Assembly: GCF_000321225.1 (NCBI RefSeq)
Contig: NW_004450398.1
Coordinates: forward strand, 2,756,255 to 2,820,254
Direction: 5' to 3'
Source of the DNA: Odobenus rosmarus divergens
Taxonomy: Eukaryota; Chordata; Mammalia; Carnivora; Odobenidae
Length of the DNA: 64,000 bases
The translations under genes were made by a program, and so were the position numbers. The notes under the pieces were generated by a model. That model was not told the DNA's origin and did no database searches. It was given only the letters and a program-made list of their open reading frames with translations. This document shows, piece after piece, positions 23,641-35,589 of the stretch (position 1 is the stretch's first letter; each line of letters opens with the position of its first letter).

Positions 23641-24104
23641 GAGTTCCATGTCGTAGGAGAGAAATTGGAAGCTACATAGGATAAATGACTTGCCCAAGGA
23701 GATAGTAGTGGAGGCAGAATTGGAACCCCAGCAGATCTCTCTCTCAGGAGAACCAGAGTCAACCATGATGTCATCTGGAGTATGCATGTCTACAGAACTC
23801 ATAAACCCAACTTGATAAGGAAGCTCTCTGAGGGTGCTGGGGGCATGATTAAGCTGACAGATGGTATAAATGTAAGACAAAAGCTGTACCCTTGATAGTG
23901 TGCCATTGCCATTTTCATAATTGATGAAAATGAGTGAATAGATTATTTAAATGATCTCAAATGAGTGAATTATTCAGAGAGCGTCTCAGTCAGAAGTATT
24001 TCTAGAAACTCCTGAAGAGACGGATGAAAACCATTTTTATTTTCTGACAGGGTCATCAGCTCATCTTTGCATAGATCAATGCAAAGCCCTGGGCTCCTCT
24101 GACA

Positions 24105-24165
24105 GAAGGGGGAAGAGAGGGAGAGAGGGAGAGGAAGAGAGGGAGAGGGAGAAGGAGAAGAGCGG
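24105..24165 (+). repeat. GA-rich simple repeat
   Basis: Purine-only run built of GAGAGGGA and GAAGAG units. Asymmetric purine strand; low complexity. Confidence 0.9.
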
Positions 24166-24469
24166 GGTTTCAGCCCAACACCGTGGAACATAGAATGAGA
24201 CTCCCATGCATCATAGAGGAGAGAGATTTTTTTCTGTGTTCTCTGGGATGCCAGATTCTTTCAGAGCACTGCAGAGGTCTCCGAGTGGATAGGGATTAAT
24301 GAGACAGGATCCAGCTTTAACCAGAGATGGTAGTGCTCCGTCTGATTGTTATATTGGTGTTCCAAGTGAACTCTCATTTGGGGAAAAGATAGAATATTTC
24401 TAAAACAAATTTGAAATGAGTAGAGGAAAGAGATCGACTTTAGTGGTCCTCTGAATATAACACAAACCT

Positions 24470-24650
24470 TATTTACAGTTTAATTTTAGCTACATGATAA
24501 TCCTGTGAAGTAGGTGGTACTCTCTGATTTCTGAGTAGGGAATACTTGGAGATATTCAGTGACATTTTTATCAATAGCTGATCAAAGATTCAAATTTAGA
24601 TCTTATGCCTTTCCATGTCTGGTGCTCATTCTACCATTTTGTACAGTTTC
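24470..24650 (-). repeat. MIR SINE fragment
   Basis: ACATGATAATCCTGTGAAGT and GTAGGTGGTACTCTCTGATT, then a loosely conserved end with TTCCATGTCTGGTGCTCATT. Diverged MIR in reverse. Confidence 0.5.
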
Positions 24651-24824
24651 TAGGGTGAATGATGACAATTTTTACAAAGAGCCGAGAGATTCTTGTGGCT
24701 GGTATCTGCCTTGGAAGTTGAGTGGAGGGGAGAAATGATGATACCTAGTCCTTTATGTAGATTCAAGTCTTGCTCTTTGGGGTAAAGTAACTACTAACTA
24801 TGAGTGTCTGATACATTTGAACTA

Positions 24825-24960
24825 TTTGTCCATCCATGTATTCAGCCATCCGGTCATCCAGTGTTCAGTCATGTAATAAACCATCTGTCTGTCCATCCAT
24901 CCATTGACCCATCTGACAAACCGTCTTTCATCCATCCATGTGAGTCATCCACTCTTGAAC
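24825..24960 (+). repeat. Degenerate (CCAT)n repeat
   Basis: Scattered TCCATCCAT and CATCCAT units over about 130 bp, the complement type of the TGGA repeat near 7430. Confidence 0.8.
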
Positions 24961-25096
24961 CCACCCACTTACCCCTACTGATCTGTTTGCCAGATATTTA
25001 CCCATTACCTACCTGTGCCAAGCCTGTGGTAGATATGGGTGAGGCAGAAGCTCACAGTCTAGTGGGAGAGACAGAGAAATGAACTTCTTTTATTTT

Positions 25097-25286
25097 ATTT
25101 TTTTTAAAGATTTTATTTATTTATTTGAGAGAGAGAATGAGATAGAGAGAGAGAGAGCATGAGGGGGGGAGGGTCAGAGGGAGAAGCAGACTCCCCGCTG
25201 AGCAGGGAGCCCGATGCGGGACTCGATCCCAGGACTCCAGGATCATGACCTGAGCCGAAGGCAGTCGCTTAACCAACTGAGCCACC
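25097..25286 (-). mobile_element. CAN SINE inserted in the tail of another CAN SINE
   Basis: AAAGATTTTATTTATTTATT, a GA-rich region, GAGCAGGGAGCCCGATGCGG, then AACCAACTGAGCCACC. The direct repeats GAACTTCTTTTATTTT at 25081-25096 and 25287-25302 are identical and include the T-rich tail of the second SINE, so this copy is the younger of the two. Confidence 0.96.
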
Positions 25287-25302
25287 GAACTTCTTTTATT
25301 TT

Positions 25303-25481
25303 TTAGAGAGAGAGAGAGCAGAGTGAGGTGGGGAGTGGCAGAAGGAGAAGGAGAGAATTGTAAGTAGGCTCCATGCCCAGCACGAAACCTGACACAGGGC
25401 TTGATCTCATGATCCTGAGATCATGACCTGAGCTGAAATCAAGAGTCAGACGTTTAACCAACTGAGCCACCCAGGCGCCCC
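25303..25481 (-). mobile_element. CAN SINE, minus orientation, host of the nested copy
   Basis: GA-rich start, GTAGGCTCCATGCCCAGCAC, CATGATCCTGAGATCATGAC and GAGCCACCCAGGCGCCCC. Its own duplications AATGAACTTCT (25079-) and AATGAACTTTCT (25484-) lie outside the nested insertion. Confidence 0.94.
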
Positions 25482-26295
25482 ACAATGAACTTTCTATTAC
25501 AACATCGTCATAGTAAGATGAGTGCTAATAGTAGAGACAAGCCTCAGGCACGGCAGGATATCTCCCCAGCCTGACTGTTAGGAAAGCGACAAACAAAGGC
25601 TTCCTGAAAGAGCTCACATGTGTCCTGAGTCCTAAAGGATGGAGAAGAGTTATCCAAGGGACATGGGCCATCTGACCCACTTTATGAACTGAATCACAAA
25701 CATTAGAGGCTCCTCCTATTTTTCTCATTTCATGGTTCATCTGGTTGGCAGCTGGATTGCTCCCCCCAAACCCCCCACCTACAACTACCAGATCTCAGTG
25801 GTTTGTTGTTCGGACCTGCTCTCGACCTTCTCAGCTTTGTCTCTGTCAGTTTCTCTTATTTCCCCATGTGCATGCTGTTGGTGTGGACAGGAATGACATT
25901 TGTCTGTTAGAAAAGAGACAGAACAGTGACGTGCTCTACCCCAGCAATCTGCTCTGGCTCCAAGTGGCCATGTCAGGCTGCCTTCTGTAGCTGCAGTGTG
26001 GTTTTCTCATCCGTGCCGTTGGCAGCAAGAGCTGCTCTCTCCACTACGCTGTTTTTCTTGGCATTGGAGCCTGGGTGGGCCAGAGGGAGAGGCAGAGATA
26101 GAGAGGGATTGAATATTCCCAGTGTCGATCTCTATGCTGTGGAAGACTCAGGGTGCTTTCAGACTCTGAAGACAAAGAAATTGGCTGCCTGTACCTTGAA
26201 ATAATTCCCCACATCGTATAAAATAATAATAAAAAATTATTATTATATCCTGGCTATAGCATAGGGACTTTGTATTCTCTCTTGGATTCTTTTTT

Positions 26296-26491
26296 TTTTT
26301 TTTAAGATTTTATTTATTTATCTGACAGAGAGATAAAGCCAAAGAGCACAAGTGGAGGGAACAGCAGAGGGAGAGGGTGAAGCAGGCTCCCCACTGAGCA
26401 GAGATCCCGACGAGGGGCTCGATCCCAGGACCCTGGGATCATGACCCAAGCCAAAGGCAGACGCTCAACAATCTGAGCCACCCGAGCGCCC
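26296..26491 (-). mobile_element. CAN SINE, minus orientation, perfect 17-bp duplication
   Basis: Poly-T with AAGATTTTATTTATTTATCT, GAGCAGAGATCCCGACGAGG, GACCCTGGGATCATGACCCA and GAGCCACCCGAGCGCCC. Repeats CTCTTGGATTCTTTTTT at 26279-26295 and 26492-26508. Confidence 0.97.
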
Positions 26492-26524
26492 CTCTTGGAT
26501 TCTTTTTTAACAGACATTCAACAT

Positions 26525-26665
26525 GAGTACTATCAGCCTTACCCCTAGTTTATATCTAAAGAAACTGAGGCTCTGTGAGGATTGGTGACTTGCTGAAGGT
26601 TAGAGAGTAAGTAAATGGCAACATCTTCTGGCTCATGTCTGTTAGCTGCTAAAGTCCATTTGATT
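26525..26665 (-). repeat. MIR SINE fragment
   Basis: TATATCTAAAGAAACTGAGG and GACTTGCTGAAGGTTAGAGA, with a following GTAAGTAAATGGCAACATCT, fit the MIR core in reverse. Confidence 0.6.
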
Positions 26666-27559
26666 TCAACGAAACCATATGGTTAGAGATGGAGGTTCTT
26701 TGTACATTGGTGGTGAAGGTTGTCATTGCTTTAATTATGACAAGCTACACTGGGAGTCCCGCATCCCTGCCTGGTTGACATGCTCCCAATGTTTGCAAGA
26801 AGAGCTATTACAGGTACAAGATTCCCTGCTGGACCAGGCGTCTTCCTGAGCTTCGCTCACAGCATCCCACTGTGAGCCGCATGCAAATCTGCCACATAAT
26901 CAGTCTCTTGCATCTTTGTGCAAAACCAGCCAGCATCCCTCTGCAAACCCGAAGATGTAGATTCCCCCCACCTCCTGCAGTGTGTGGCTCGTTCATTCCT
27001 CATTACTCCACCATACGGTTCCTTATCTACAGCCACTGTCTTTTAAAAATGTGTTTTAAAAATCATCGCAATCACATCTAGGGAGTTCTTAGAGTCTATT
27101 TTCCTTCCATTTGAATTATAATTCTGCAAATTAGAAAGACTAAATGGACCTGTTTGAGAAGGAAAGAGGTAGGGGCTGAACCATCTTGGTTTCTCTCAGT
27201 GTGCAAATAAAGACTCCATTGGAAATGCATATGAGTGAAAAATCTGAAACTGAGAAAAGACAAGATAATCAACTTTGATTCCCTTGAAGGGAATTGTACA
27301 GTGACATGAAGAAACCAGTGGCCTCTCTCGTATGTTGGGTCTAATTTTCACATTGAAACGGACAGTCTGAGTTGGAAGAATCCTGATTCTTCACATCATT
27401 TCTCACCGTGCTAGCTATCCACTCTCTGAGTGGATAGGGATTATTGTGCCAGCGATTATAGCTGATGGTGTATTTTTTTTTCTTTCCATGAGTAAAGTGT
27501 GTTTGAAGAAAATAGGACAGGCAGATATGAGGTAGAAAAGAAGGGCAAGAATCAGATTT

Positions 27560-27700
27560 GGACATCAACTCCCAACAAGCACCATTTTTGTAAGGAGAGC
27601 AGGAACATTTGCCTCCTTTTAACAGGTGAGGACACAGAGATTCAGACAAAATAAGAGACTTGTTCAAGGCTTCTCAGCAAGGACTGAGCACATCTCTCTC
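27560..27700 (-). repeat. MIR-like fragment
   Basis: TTTGCCTCCTTTTAACAGGT and GAGGACACAGAGATTCAGAC, then ACTTGTTCAAGGCTTCTCAG, follow the conserved MIR order in reverse. Confidence 0.5.
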
Positions 27701-28219
27701 CCCAAATAGCATTTGAGCTGGTAACTTGAATCATCACAGCAAGATTTGAATTTCATTACCAAAATGACACCCTAGGTTTTGCATTCAGGAGTTGTCGTCT
27801 CTTTGAAAATGGATGAGCCTTAAAAAAAATATGGCACATTCATCAAGTTATACTATAAATCAATCAGGACAGAAGTTGGAGACAAAGATATATCTAATCC
27901 AGAGCCCCAGATCCCAAATCATTGTCAAAAGATAGGGAAGGGGTCCATGCAGACAAAGAGAGGTCAGCACCATGGTCAGCAGAAATGGGCGGAGGCTATC
28001 ATCCCTGCTTCTTGAAGGATGGCACTGTTTAGCAGCTGAGACATTTAGGAGAGAGGGTTGATCAACTCTATAGAACTGAATTTGGCCGTGGGTAACACTT
28101 AGTTCTGAGACCCAAACCAACCTTGAAAAGTCATTCTTTGTATTTCTCAGATTATCAGTGTCTCCATCAGTCAAACAGAGCTAATGATATCATCCACCCC
28201 AAGGGCTTCCTGTGAGGAT

Positions 28220-28440
28220 ATTAATGCTACCATTTATTAAATGCTTCCTGTGACCAGAAAGAGCTTTTAGGTTCTCTTAATTCACACATAAAGTCTATGA
28301 AATTGTTACTATTATTATTATCCCCATCTAAAGAATATAGAGGACAAGTTAATTTCCAAGAATCTGAACTGGATTTGAACCTCCATTTGTCTGATTCTAA
28401 CTACCCATGCTCTGGCCACTAAGTTCTGTTTTTCTCAAAT
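28220..28440 (-). repeat. MIR SINE fragment
   Basis: CATTTATTAAATGCTTCCTG, GTTACTATTATTATTATCCC, ATTTCCAAGAATCTGAACTG and GATTTGAACCTCCATTTGTC follow MIR in reverse. Confidence 0.7.
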
Positions 28441-28539
28441 TCTACAACGCCTGTGGCATCATCCGGTGTCATGAAAGGCAGGGGATTCAAGTAGGAAAAT
28501 TATGGAGTTTAGTTACAAACAGTGAAAACAAAAAGCCTA

Positions 28540-28805
28540 ACAGTGTCTGAGCATTGACCATGACATAGGCTCTGAGCCAAACATATTACATACATTATCA
28601 CATTTTATGTTCTTCAGGACCCTAAATGGTAAGTATTATAATTATTTTTATTTTATAGATGGGAATGTTGAGGATTACAAGAGTAATTGATTGGAACATG
28701 GTCACCCAGGCACTTCATAACTTGTGGGGATTATAAATAATGTATGTCAAGCATCTAGCATAGGGCCTGCTATACAGTAAAAAGAGTTTAATAAATGGGA
28801 ACTAT
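28540..28805. repeat. Two MIR fragments, head to tail in opposite senses
   Basis: 28540-28715 (ATGACATAGGCTCTGAGCCA, TTTATTTTATAGATGGGAAT) is MIR in reverse. 28735-28805 (CATCTAGCATAGGGCCTGCT, AGTTTAATAAATGGGAACTA) is the 3' part of a MIR on the + strand. Confidence 0.55.
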
Positions 28806-29824
28806 TATGCAAAGTGCAATACAGATTTTTTAAATGGCAATTATAGGACATTTTCCCCCCTGCATTTGAGTGGATTTCTAGAAGCCTATTGCTAGCATTC
28901 TCTTTTCTCAGAGGAGCTGAGCTCAGACTTTGAAGATGAACATACTTAAGCATCACTGTCCCCTTGTTTTCTCTTTGCATCCCACCCAAGGAGATGAATA
29001 TCAAGACATACAATCACACAGGTCCTGGGGCCAGCGACCAGAAAACTGCCTCCAGTCCTTTCACATATGTGCTGAACTTTCTGGTCCACGTTCCTTGAAT
29101 GAACATTAGTTTACCCCTCTGAAAAAATGGTAAAACTATCTCCTTCCCTTTATGTGACCAGCCACCATAAGACTCAAACAAAATGAGATCATAAACAGCA
29201 ACTGGTAGCCCATAAAAGGCTATGAAAGCTTGGGATTTTATATTATTATTCTTGTAATGACACACAGCACTCCAGCCAGGATGCTTTCCCAAATGCGTCT
29301 ATTATCTGAAATTTCCTTTTTCTGTTTCTTTTCTTTTTTTACCCCCACCCCCGATACAGCTTCTTAGCCAGTGGAACACTAACAAGTGTATTCATAAGGT
29401 TGTGCTTTTTGGCATAAGGATCCAAGAAAGCTTGGGTTATATTTATAGTTATGCAGTTAATGGTATGGATTAATTGTGCAGAACCTCAAACTAGCATGCG
29501 GAATTAAAAATAATTGTCAGGCCTTTGGATTTATGGATAGAGCTAAAATAACACCAGGCTGCTCTTGGCAGGACCTTCTTTGTGCACAGAATTATATTAA
29601 TAGGGCCTTATCAGTTCCATCTAAAATAGAGAGCAGTGAGGGAAGAGCATATCTGTCTCCCCTTAGGGGGAAAAGAGCAAATGCATTTCCTAAGTGTCAT
29701 CTTGGTAAATAAGAGTTCTGATAAAATTAGTGCCTTGCTCTTCCCTTTTCTGGAGTTCCATCCAGGGGTTAACTTCAGCCTCAGGAAGACTGTGTACCAT
29801 AGTAGATGGGATGGCACTAACCTT

Positions 29825-30190
29825 GACTGAGTACCTGTGACGGGCCAGGCTGGGTTCGTATAAATGAATTAATGTAATCCTCACCAGAGCCCTGTATATA
29901 ATAAAACACCTGATACTGGTCAAGCTATGACCATGTGACAAATGGGATAATAAAGGCTTTGTAGGCATTATTTTTTTTTTAATTCTAACAATAATCATAG
30001 GATACGGTTACTCGTATTGTGCCCACTTTACAGAGGAGGAAGCTAAGGCCTGGGCTTAGGCCTCAACTCGCTGGTTTACAGGTGAGGCGGTGGTTGGATT
30101 GATGACCTGGGAAGTAAGCTTATCCAAGGTCACACAGCTAGTAAGCAGAAGAGCTGGTGTTCAGGTTCAGCCAACTCTAGATCCACATTA
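29825..30190 (-). repeat. MIR SINE interrupted by a 51-bp foreign segment
   Basis: GAGTACCTGTGACGGGCCAG, CCACTTTACAGAGGAGGAAG and CCAAGGTCACACAGCTAGTA are MIR in reverse. Between GAGGAAG and the CCAAGG block, where MIR is normally continuous, lies an extra segment at 30061-30111 that is also present at 31693-31743. Confidence 0.65.
30061..30111 (+). repeat. 51-bp dispersed direct repeat, copy 1
   Basis: Starts CCTCAACTCGCTGGTTTACA and ends GATTGATGACCTGGG. It matches copy 2 (31693-31743) at 50 of 51 positions, with G instead of T at the tenth base. The flanks of the two copies differ. Confidence 0.95.
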
Positions 30191-30279
30191 CTCTCAGTAC
30201 ATTTTACCAGAAGAGACCAAAGGAAGGTGGTAACTGATTACAGGAAGATCATGGTTATGGTGGCCATACTGATACATTT

Positions 30280-31980
30280 ATTTATTCCATTGCTTACATA
30301 ATAAACATGTATGTGTCTACTCTGTAAGAGGCTCCGGGCTGGGTATAAGGGACACTAAGGCAGAGAGTGGGAAAGGGTTTTCTTTGCAGCGTGAGTAGCA
30401 GGTGTTGAGTATTAGCTACCAACGGAGGAGCTAGATGTACTCAGAAGGCTATGATTAATTCTATGGGATTCGAGGGTCAATGTGTGGGGGGCAGGGGTGC
30501 AATGGGGATTTGGTTGTCAGAAATGAGGTTAGCGTGAATGCAGCCAACGACAGAGCCCTGGGAATGGGCTAGTTGTTTAGACTGTGGTCAGGCATTTCCA
30601 CTTGATTCTAGGTGTAGTGAGAAGCCATCAAAAGTCTCTTAAGGGAAAGAGTGGACCAATCACATACGCAGAGATATTTAGAGTGCTGGCTTGGGCTGCT
30701 GTGTGGGGGATAGGCAGAGAGGCCCTCTCTGGGGTAGGGAGACCAGTCTGGAGGCTGTGGCAGAAACCAGGAAATGGTGAAGGCCAAAACGGAGTGGTGA
30801 TCTTGAGTTAGGAAAGAGGTGGACAAGTAAAAATACTCAAACATTAAAACTATCAAGGATTGATGATTTAATATATGTGGGGGTGCAGGGGGACAGATGA
30901 ATTAAGGAGGGTTTGCAGGGTTGGGAGTTCCAGAACTCATATTTGGCTTCGGGGAGAGAAATTATACTTTTTTTTTTTTTTTTAAACTGAGGGTAAGATG
31001 GTGAGTTTAAGGTCTAAGTCTATTGAGTTTAAGGTTTCCTGGAGGCAGCTGAGAGTCACTGGGGGAAGACAGATCTGAGGGTGGTCAACATAGAGATGAT
31101 ACTTGAAGAGTAGGCAGTAGGAGAAGCCTGAGCATGGAGGTCTGGGGCCAGGAGGGAGGGGCAGGACATGTAAAATGTGCAGAGAAAGAGGGGAGCTTAT
31201 ATTTCGGCAGAGCCAGAAAAGTCAAAAAGGTGGGAAATAGCCTGGAAAGGGTAGTCCCAGGCAAGGAGACTCACAGAAAATGGGAGGGGTTCTCAATGTC
31301 ACATGTGATGCATCTGCTGGAGTTGATGGTGAGAAAGCCACTGGTGGTCTTGGTTGCATAAGAGGACCGTGTCCAGAGCACAAATGGTGGTGTTAGGCTA
31401 GAGGAGACAGGCCTCTTTCATTACTGAAGAAGAGAAGAAGGAATACATGTGTCCAGAGGCAGGTAAGTCTGTGGGCTATGTGGGTTATCCATAAGACTTT
31501 ATGAAATAAGAGACAGAGACATCATCTGGGAGTGAGGATGGAGCTGGCAGATCTGCAGTCTCGTGGGCAGGTGTGAAGGTTTGAAATAGTTTCTAGGGAA
31601 TGGGATAGGAAAAGAGAACAGGATTTGGGGCCAGAGAGGGAGTCCTTGCATTTGAAATGATATTGATCTCTGTGGTTATGTGATGATCTCCACCTCAACT
31701 CTCTGGTTTACAGGTGAGGCGGTGGTTGGATTGATGACCTGGGGGTGATGCCAGGAGGGTGTGACAGGAGGACAGAGCAGGGGTGGGATAATTATGAGTA
31801 TGGCAAACATCAAGGGATGTGATGGACGAAGAGGTCTAGGTTGTAACAGGGCAGAAGTGAAGGCATGAGTGAGTAGACCAATTGGGGAAAAATAGAGTGT
31901 CCTAGAGACTGATAGCCAGAGGGATGCGGGGGAAGAGATATGAGGGTAGCCAAGTGAGAGCACTGTGAATTATCTAAATA
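30280..31980 (-). repeat. L2-like LINE relic, long and patchy
   Basis: GTGTCTACTCTGTAAGAGGC, GTGAGAAGCCATCAAAAGTC, GGCAGAAACCAGGAAATGGT, CCTGGAGGCAGCTGAGAGTC and GCATGGAGGTCTGGGGCCAG fit, in order, the reverse of the L2 3' half. Parts are too eroded to place. Confidence 0.5.
31693..31743 (+). repeat. 51-bp dispersed direct repeat, copy 2
   Basis: Starts CCTCAACTCTCTGGTTTACA and is otherwise the same as copy 1 at 30061-30111, in the same orientation 1.63 kb away. It sits in L2-like sequence. Confidence 0.95.
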
Positions 31981-32339
31981 TAACATCATTGAAATCAAGC
32001 AATTCTAAGTGAATTTCCCCCCATGAGGAAGGATGGCTAAAGTGGACTGGAAGGGGACAATGGAGAGAAGGTAAAAAACTGATCTCTAATTGTATCTATG
32101 TAGTCTGCCAAGTATGAAAGTATTTATGAAGGAAATGATACAATTATTTGAAAATAGGACAGTTCCAAAAGATGTAGGAGATGCTAAATACCAGCCATAC
32201 ATGGATTGAGTCACCATATTATCCCTGGGTGTTGAATAAATCATCCGGGGACCCCAAGGCCAGTTGCCGGTTTGAACTCATATGCAACCAAATTCCAACG
32301 TGTATGCATTTGAGCCCAATATCCAGGGGCTTCTGTAAT

Positions 32340-33180
32340 CCCATCCTGATGTATCCCTTTATCCCTCTTTCTCTGTCAATGCCTTTGTATATCCTGTGTC
32401 TTTTATCCAATTCAGGCAACTTCCTTTCATCCAATTTGTTGAACTTCCTTCAACAAACATGTCCATTGGCTCAACTGTGATGCTTTTGTCCACGCAATTC
32501 ATTCATCCTAGAAGTTACTTCTCTCCATTCTGGTTTTCCCACCTCTGTGCCTCCTCTGCAGCCCACCCCCTTCTCAGCTGTCCCTCCGTCTGTAATTTCT
32601 CACCTCTCCCACCAGACCCGCTCTCCCACTCCTGAGGCCCGCCCCCTACCAATTTATTTCACCTTTCCACCTCTGGCACTTGTCATTCTCTATTTTATTT
32701 TATAACTGGTTCTGTTGGGCCTTTTATTTCATTTTTCTGGTGAGTGAGTGGGTCCCTTAGAGACAGGAACTTAGATCAGGGGTTGGCAAACATTTTCTGT
32801 AAAGGGCAGCTAGTAAATATTGCAGGTTTTGTGGGCCACTTGCCTAGATGGCAAGTACTCAGTTCTGCTGTCTTAGCGTGAAAATGACCTTAAACAGCAC
32901 ATAAGGAAATGAGCATGGCTGTGTTCCAATCAAACTTTATTTATGGATACAGATTCAAATCTTGTACAATTTTCATGTGTGACAGCATACGATTCTTTTG
33001 GGGTTTTTTTCAACCACTTAAAAATGTAAAATCCATTCTTAGGTCATGGGCTATACAAGTACCTCGGGCTGCGGTTTGCTGACCCCCAGCTTTGAGTCTA
33101 CTTACTGCTGTATCACCAGTGTTAGAACCATTTATGGCACATAGTAGGCACTCTGTAAATATCTGGTGAATGAATTCACC
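32340..33180 (+). repeat. L2 LINE 3' fragment, split by a hAT element
   Basis: CTTCCTTTCATCCAATTTGT and CTCACCTCTCCCACCAGACC, then TTAGAGACAGGAACTTAGAT before the break; GCTGTATCACCAGTGTTAGA and GGCACATAGTAGGCACTCTG after it. This is L2 3' order on the + strand. Confidence 0.6.
32777..33089 (+). mobile_element. hAT-Charlie-type non-autonomous DNA transposon
   Basis: Begins CAGGGGTTGGCAAACATTTT and ends GTTTGCTGACCCCCAG, imperfect terminal inverted repeats. Internal landmarks are AGTAAATATTGCAGGTTTTG and GTGTTCCAATCAAACTTTAT. Possible 8-bp target repeats acttagat / gctttgag are degenerate. No transposase remains. Confidence 0.82.
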
Positions 33181-33249
33181 CATGAATCCATGTAATCCAA
33201 CCCTGCGTGGCTGGAAGCCTAGAGGCTAGCTTTGCCTATCGGTTGTTAA

Positions 33250-33390
33250 TGCTCAGAGTCATTGGAAACAATCTGTGGAGAGCTGAAAAGCTTTGATTTA
33301 ACTGAGGTGACACAGCTCATAAGCACCGTAGTTGAACTTGAACTTGGGTCTTCTGACCCCAAGAGCCTTTTAAACTATGAGTTTGCCAGT
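33250..33390 (-). repeat. MIR SINE fragment
   Basis: GAGGTGACACAGCTCATAAG and GAACTTGGGTCTTCTGACCC match the MIR 5' half in reverse. Confidence 0.5.
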
Positions 33391-35589
33391 ATAATTCAAC
33401 AGGAAATGCCGAGTAGCTGCCTGGTTGGTCACCAAGATCTGAATTTTGTCCCAGTAACAACAGCGCTCTGGAATTGTTCATGAGTGTCTAAGATGAGGAT
33501 AATCCGTTTGGGTGAAATTGGATTGACAGTGGAGGGTTACTTAGGCTCAGTATTCTGAAATAGCGAGTCTCATCTAGCCCATCCTAAGGGGATCCTCCTC
33601 TCCCCCACTGCCTCCTACTAATCATGTTTTTAATAGTGGGCAAAGCTGTAGATAAGCTTATTACTGTTTCCTCACCATTAAATCTTCTGTTGGCCTTAGT
33701 ATTTCAAAGGATCCTCTCGCCGGAATACTTGAGGGCTCAGACAAGCCTGGAGCAAAGTAGTTTGGGGTCTCAGCTGAGCAAAGAAAAATGATTGTCAAAA
33801 TGCCATCTTACCTAAGGAGAATTGGAACTGTGATCAGTGCATTTCCTCAGAGGGATGGAGCTCACCCATGCACAGGGGCTTTGGTTAGCATCCTCCTAAT
33901 AACTAGCAGGGCCTCCGGCACCAACCCCTGGCTCGCCCTTTTCATCTGGAAGGAGGAAACCGTCCAGCTCAAAGATTTAGATTTAATATTTTGCCCCAGA
34001 TACGGAAGAACAAATGCCCATCAGAGATGTGACACCAAGTTCCGAGCACCCCGCTTGGACAACCCAGGAACTTCACAGAAGAGGGGATGAAATGCTTTGC
34101 AGCTTATTGATACCCTCAGGTCTTTTAACCTTATTTTAAAACTCTGCAGACACTGTCAATGAGGTTAACTTCGTTCAGGGCCAAGATCCAAATGGAATTG
34201 GCTTTTTTACATAATGCTGAGTGAGGAAATCCATCAGCTTTTGGCCTGTTCCACCCCTCAAGTCAGGTTTGATGCATTGAAGTCTCTTGCTTCTTTGGTC
34301 TGCGATTTAATTACCTGGAACTTATCTCCTTTTATAAACTGTTACACACGGAGCCCAAAATGTTTGCCACTTTTCAAGGTTTCCATTAAAAAAAAAAAAA
34401 AAGTTGCCCAAGGGTAAAAGGAGGCATCCCATCTGTATTCATGCCCAGCCTTGTCATAATTTTCAGGCTGGTGAGAATGAAGAACAACTTGATAATCCCA
34501 ACCAAGGAGCTGTCCTCCCAGGTATCAGCCCAGATAGGAGCATGCCTCTCTTGACTACATCCTAACGTTTATTGGCAATTCTTCCAAGGGAGCGAGAGCT
34601 GCTAAATATCCTTCGGGTAAACACTCAAGAAAGAGCTCTTTACTCGGCCACATCACAAATGGCATTTCATTTATCTCACGAGTAGAAACCACACTGATCT
34701 CTGAAATTTACCCAGAAAAAGTACATTGGAAGGTCAAAAGGGAAACTGTGAGCCTATTTCTAAATTGTCTTTGTGAAGGTGTTAGAAATGGTAGTGATTA
34801 TCCCTATTATTGTTATAGAGGACCCACCTGAGGTCAGGTTCTCATTCAGTGTTATGTGCTTGCTGCCGCCGCCCCCCTCCCCTCACCGCCGCCCATGTTC
34901 TGTGATTGTCCCCTGCCCCTTCACATCTCTTCCTAAGCTGCTTTTGCAGACCTGTATCCACTCTGGTTTTCTTTTCCAAGGCAGCAGTTCTAGAAGGATT
35001 TCAACCAAGTTACATTCCAATTTTGATAACAACACATGCCGCAAGGTAAACGGAGATGCACGGCCTTGACCATCAGCATCTCAAGTACACCATGATACAA
35101 AGGGAAGATGGAATCCTCCCTTCTGTAACGCTTGGAGATTACCACAGAGGCGAAGAAAAAGTCTAATCAGCTGTTAGAGCCTTAATTACATTCCTCTTGG
35201 TTGAAATCCCCAAATTACCTAATTGTCACTCAGTTCACATTTGAGCGGTTGATTTTTTCCCCCCTGATCTATTATTCTAATCGCCTTTTGGATGTCGGAT
35301 GTTGGTAGCAGTGGAATTCAGCATCAAGCCTGAAAGGGCTGACTGCAATTCTCCATTTCCCGTGGAGGAATCCAGGGTCCTTAGAACAGTCGGCTCACGG
35401 GTAAACTGAGGAAGTAAAACAGGCCTTCGGGAAAGAGACCTGTGAGACCACCACCTCTGACTGTTCTCTCACCTCCTGCCTCAGTGTCCCAGCTCCCTGG
35501 GACACAACTCTTTCTGCAGCAGGGTCTTTCAGATTGATCCATGGAATATTCCCTCAACAGAGCAAACTGCTCCTGTTTGTCCTAGTATA

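Noticed and set aside
34858..34900. CpG island or intronic promoter
   Set aside because: The CCG-rich patch is only about 40 bp long with AT-rich surroundings; far too short for a CpG island.
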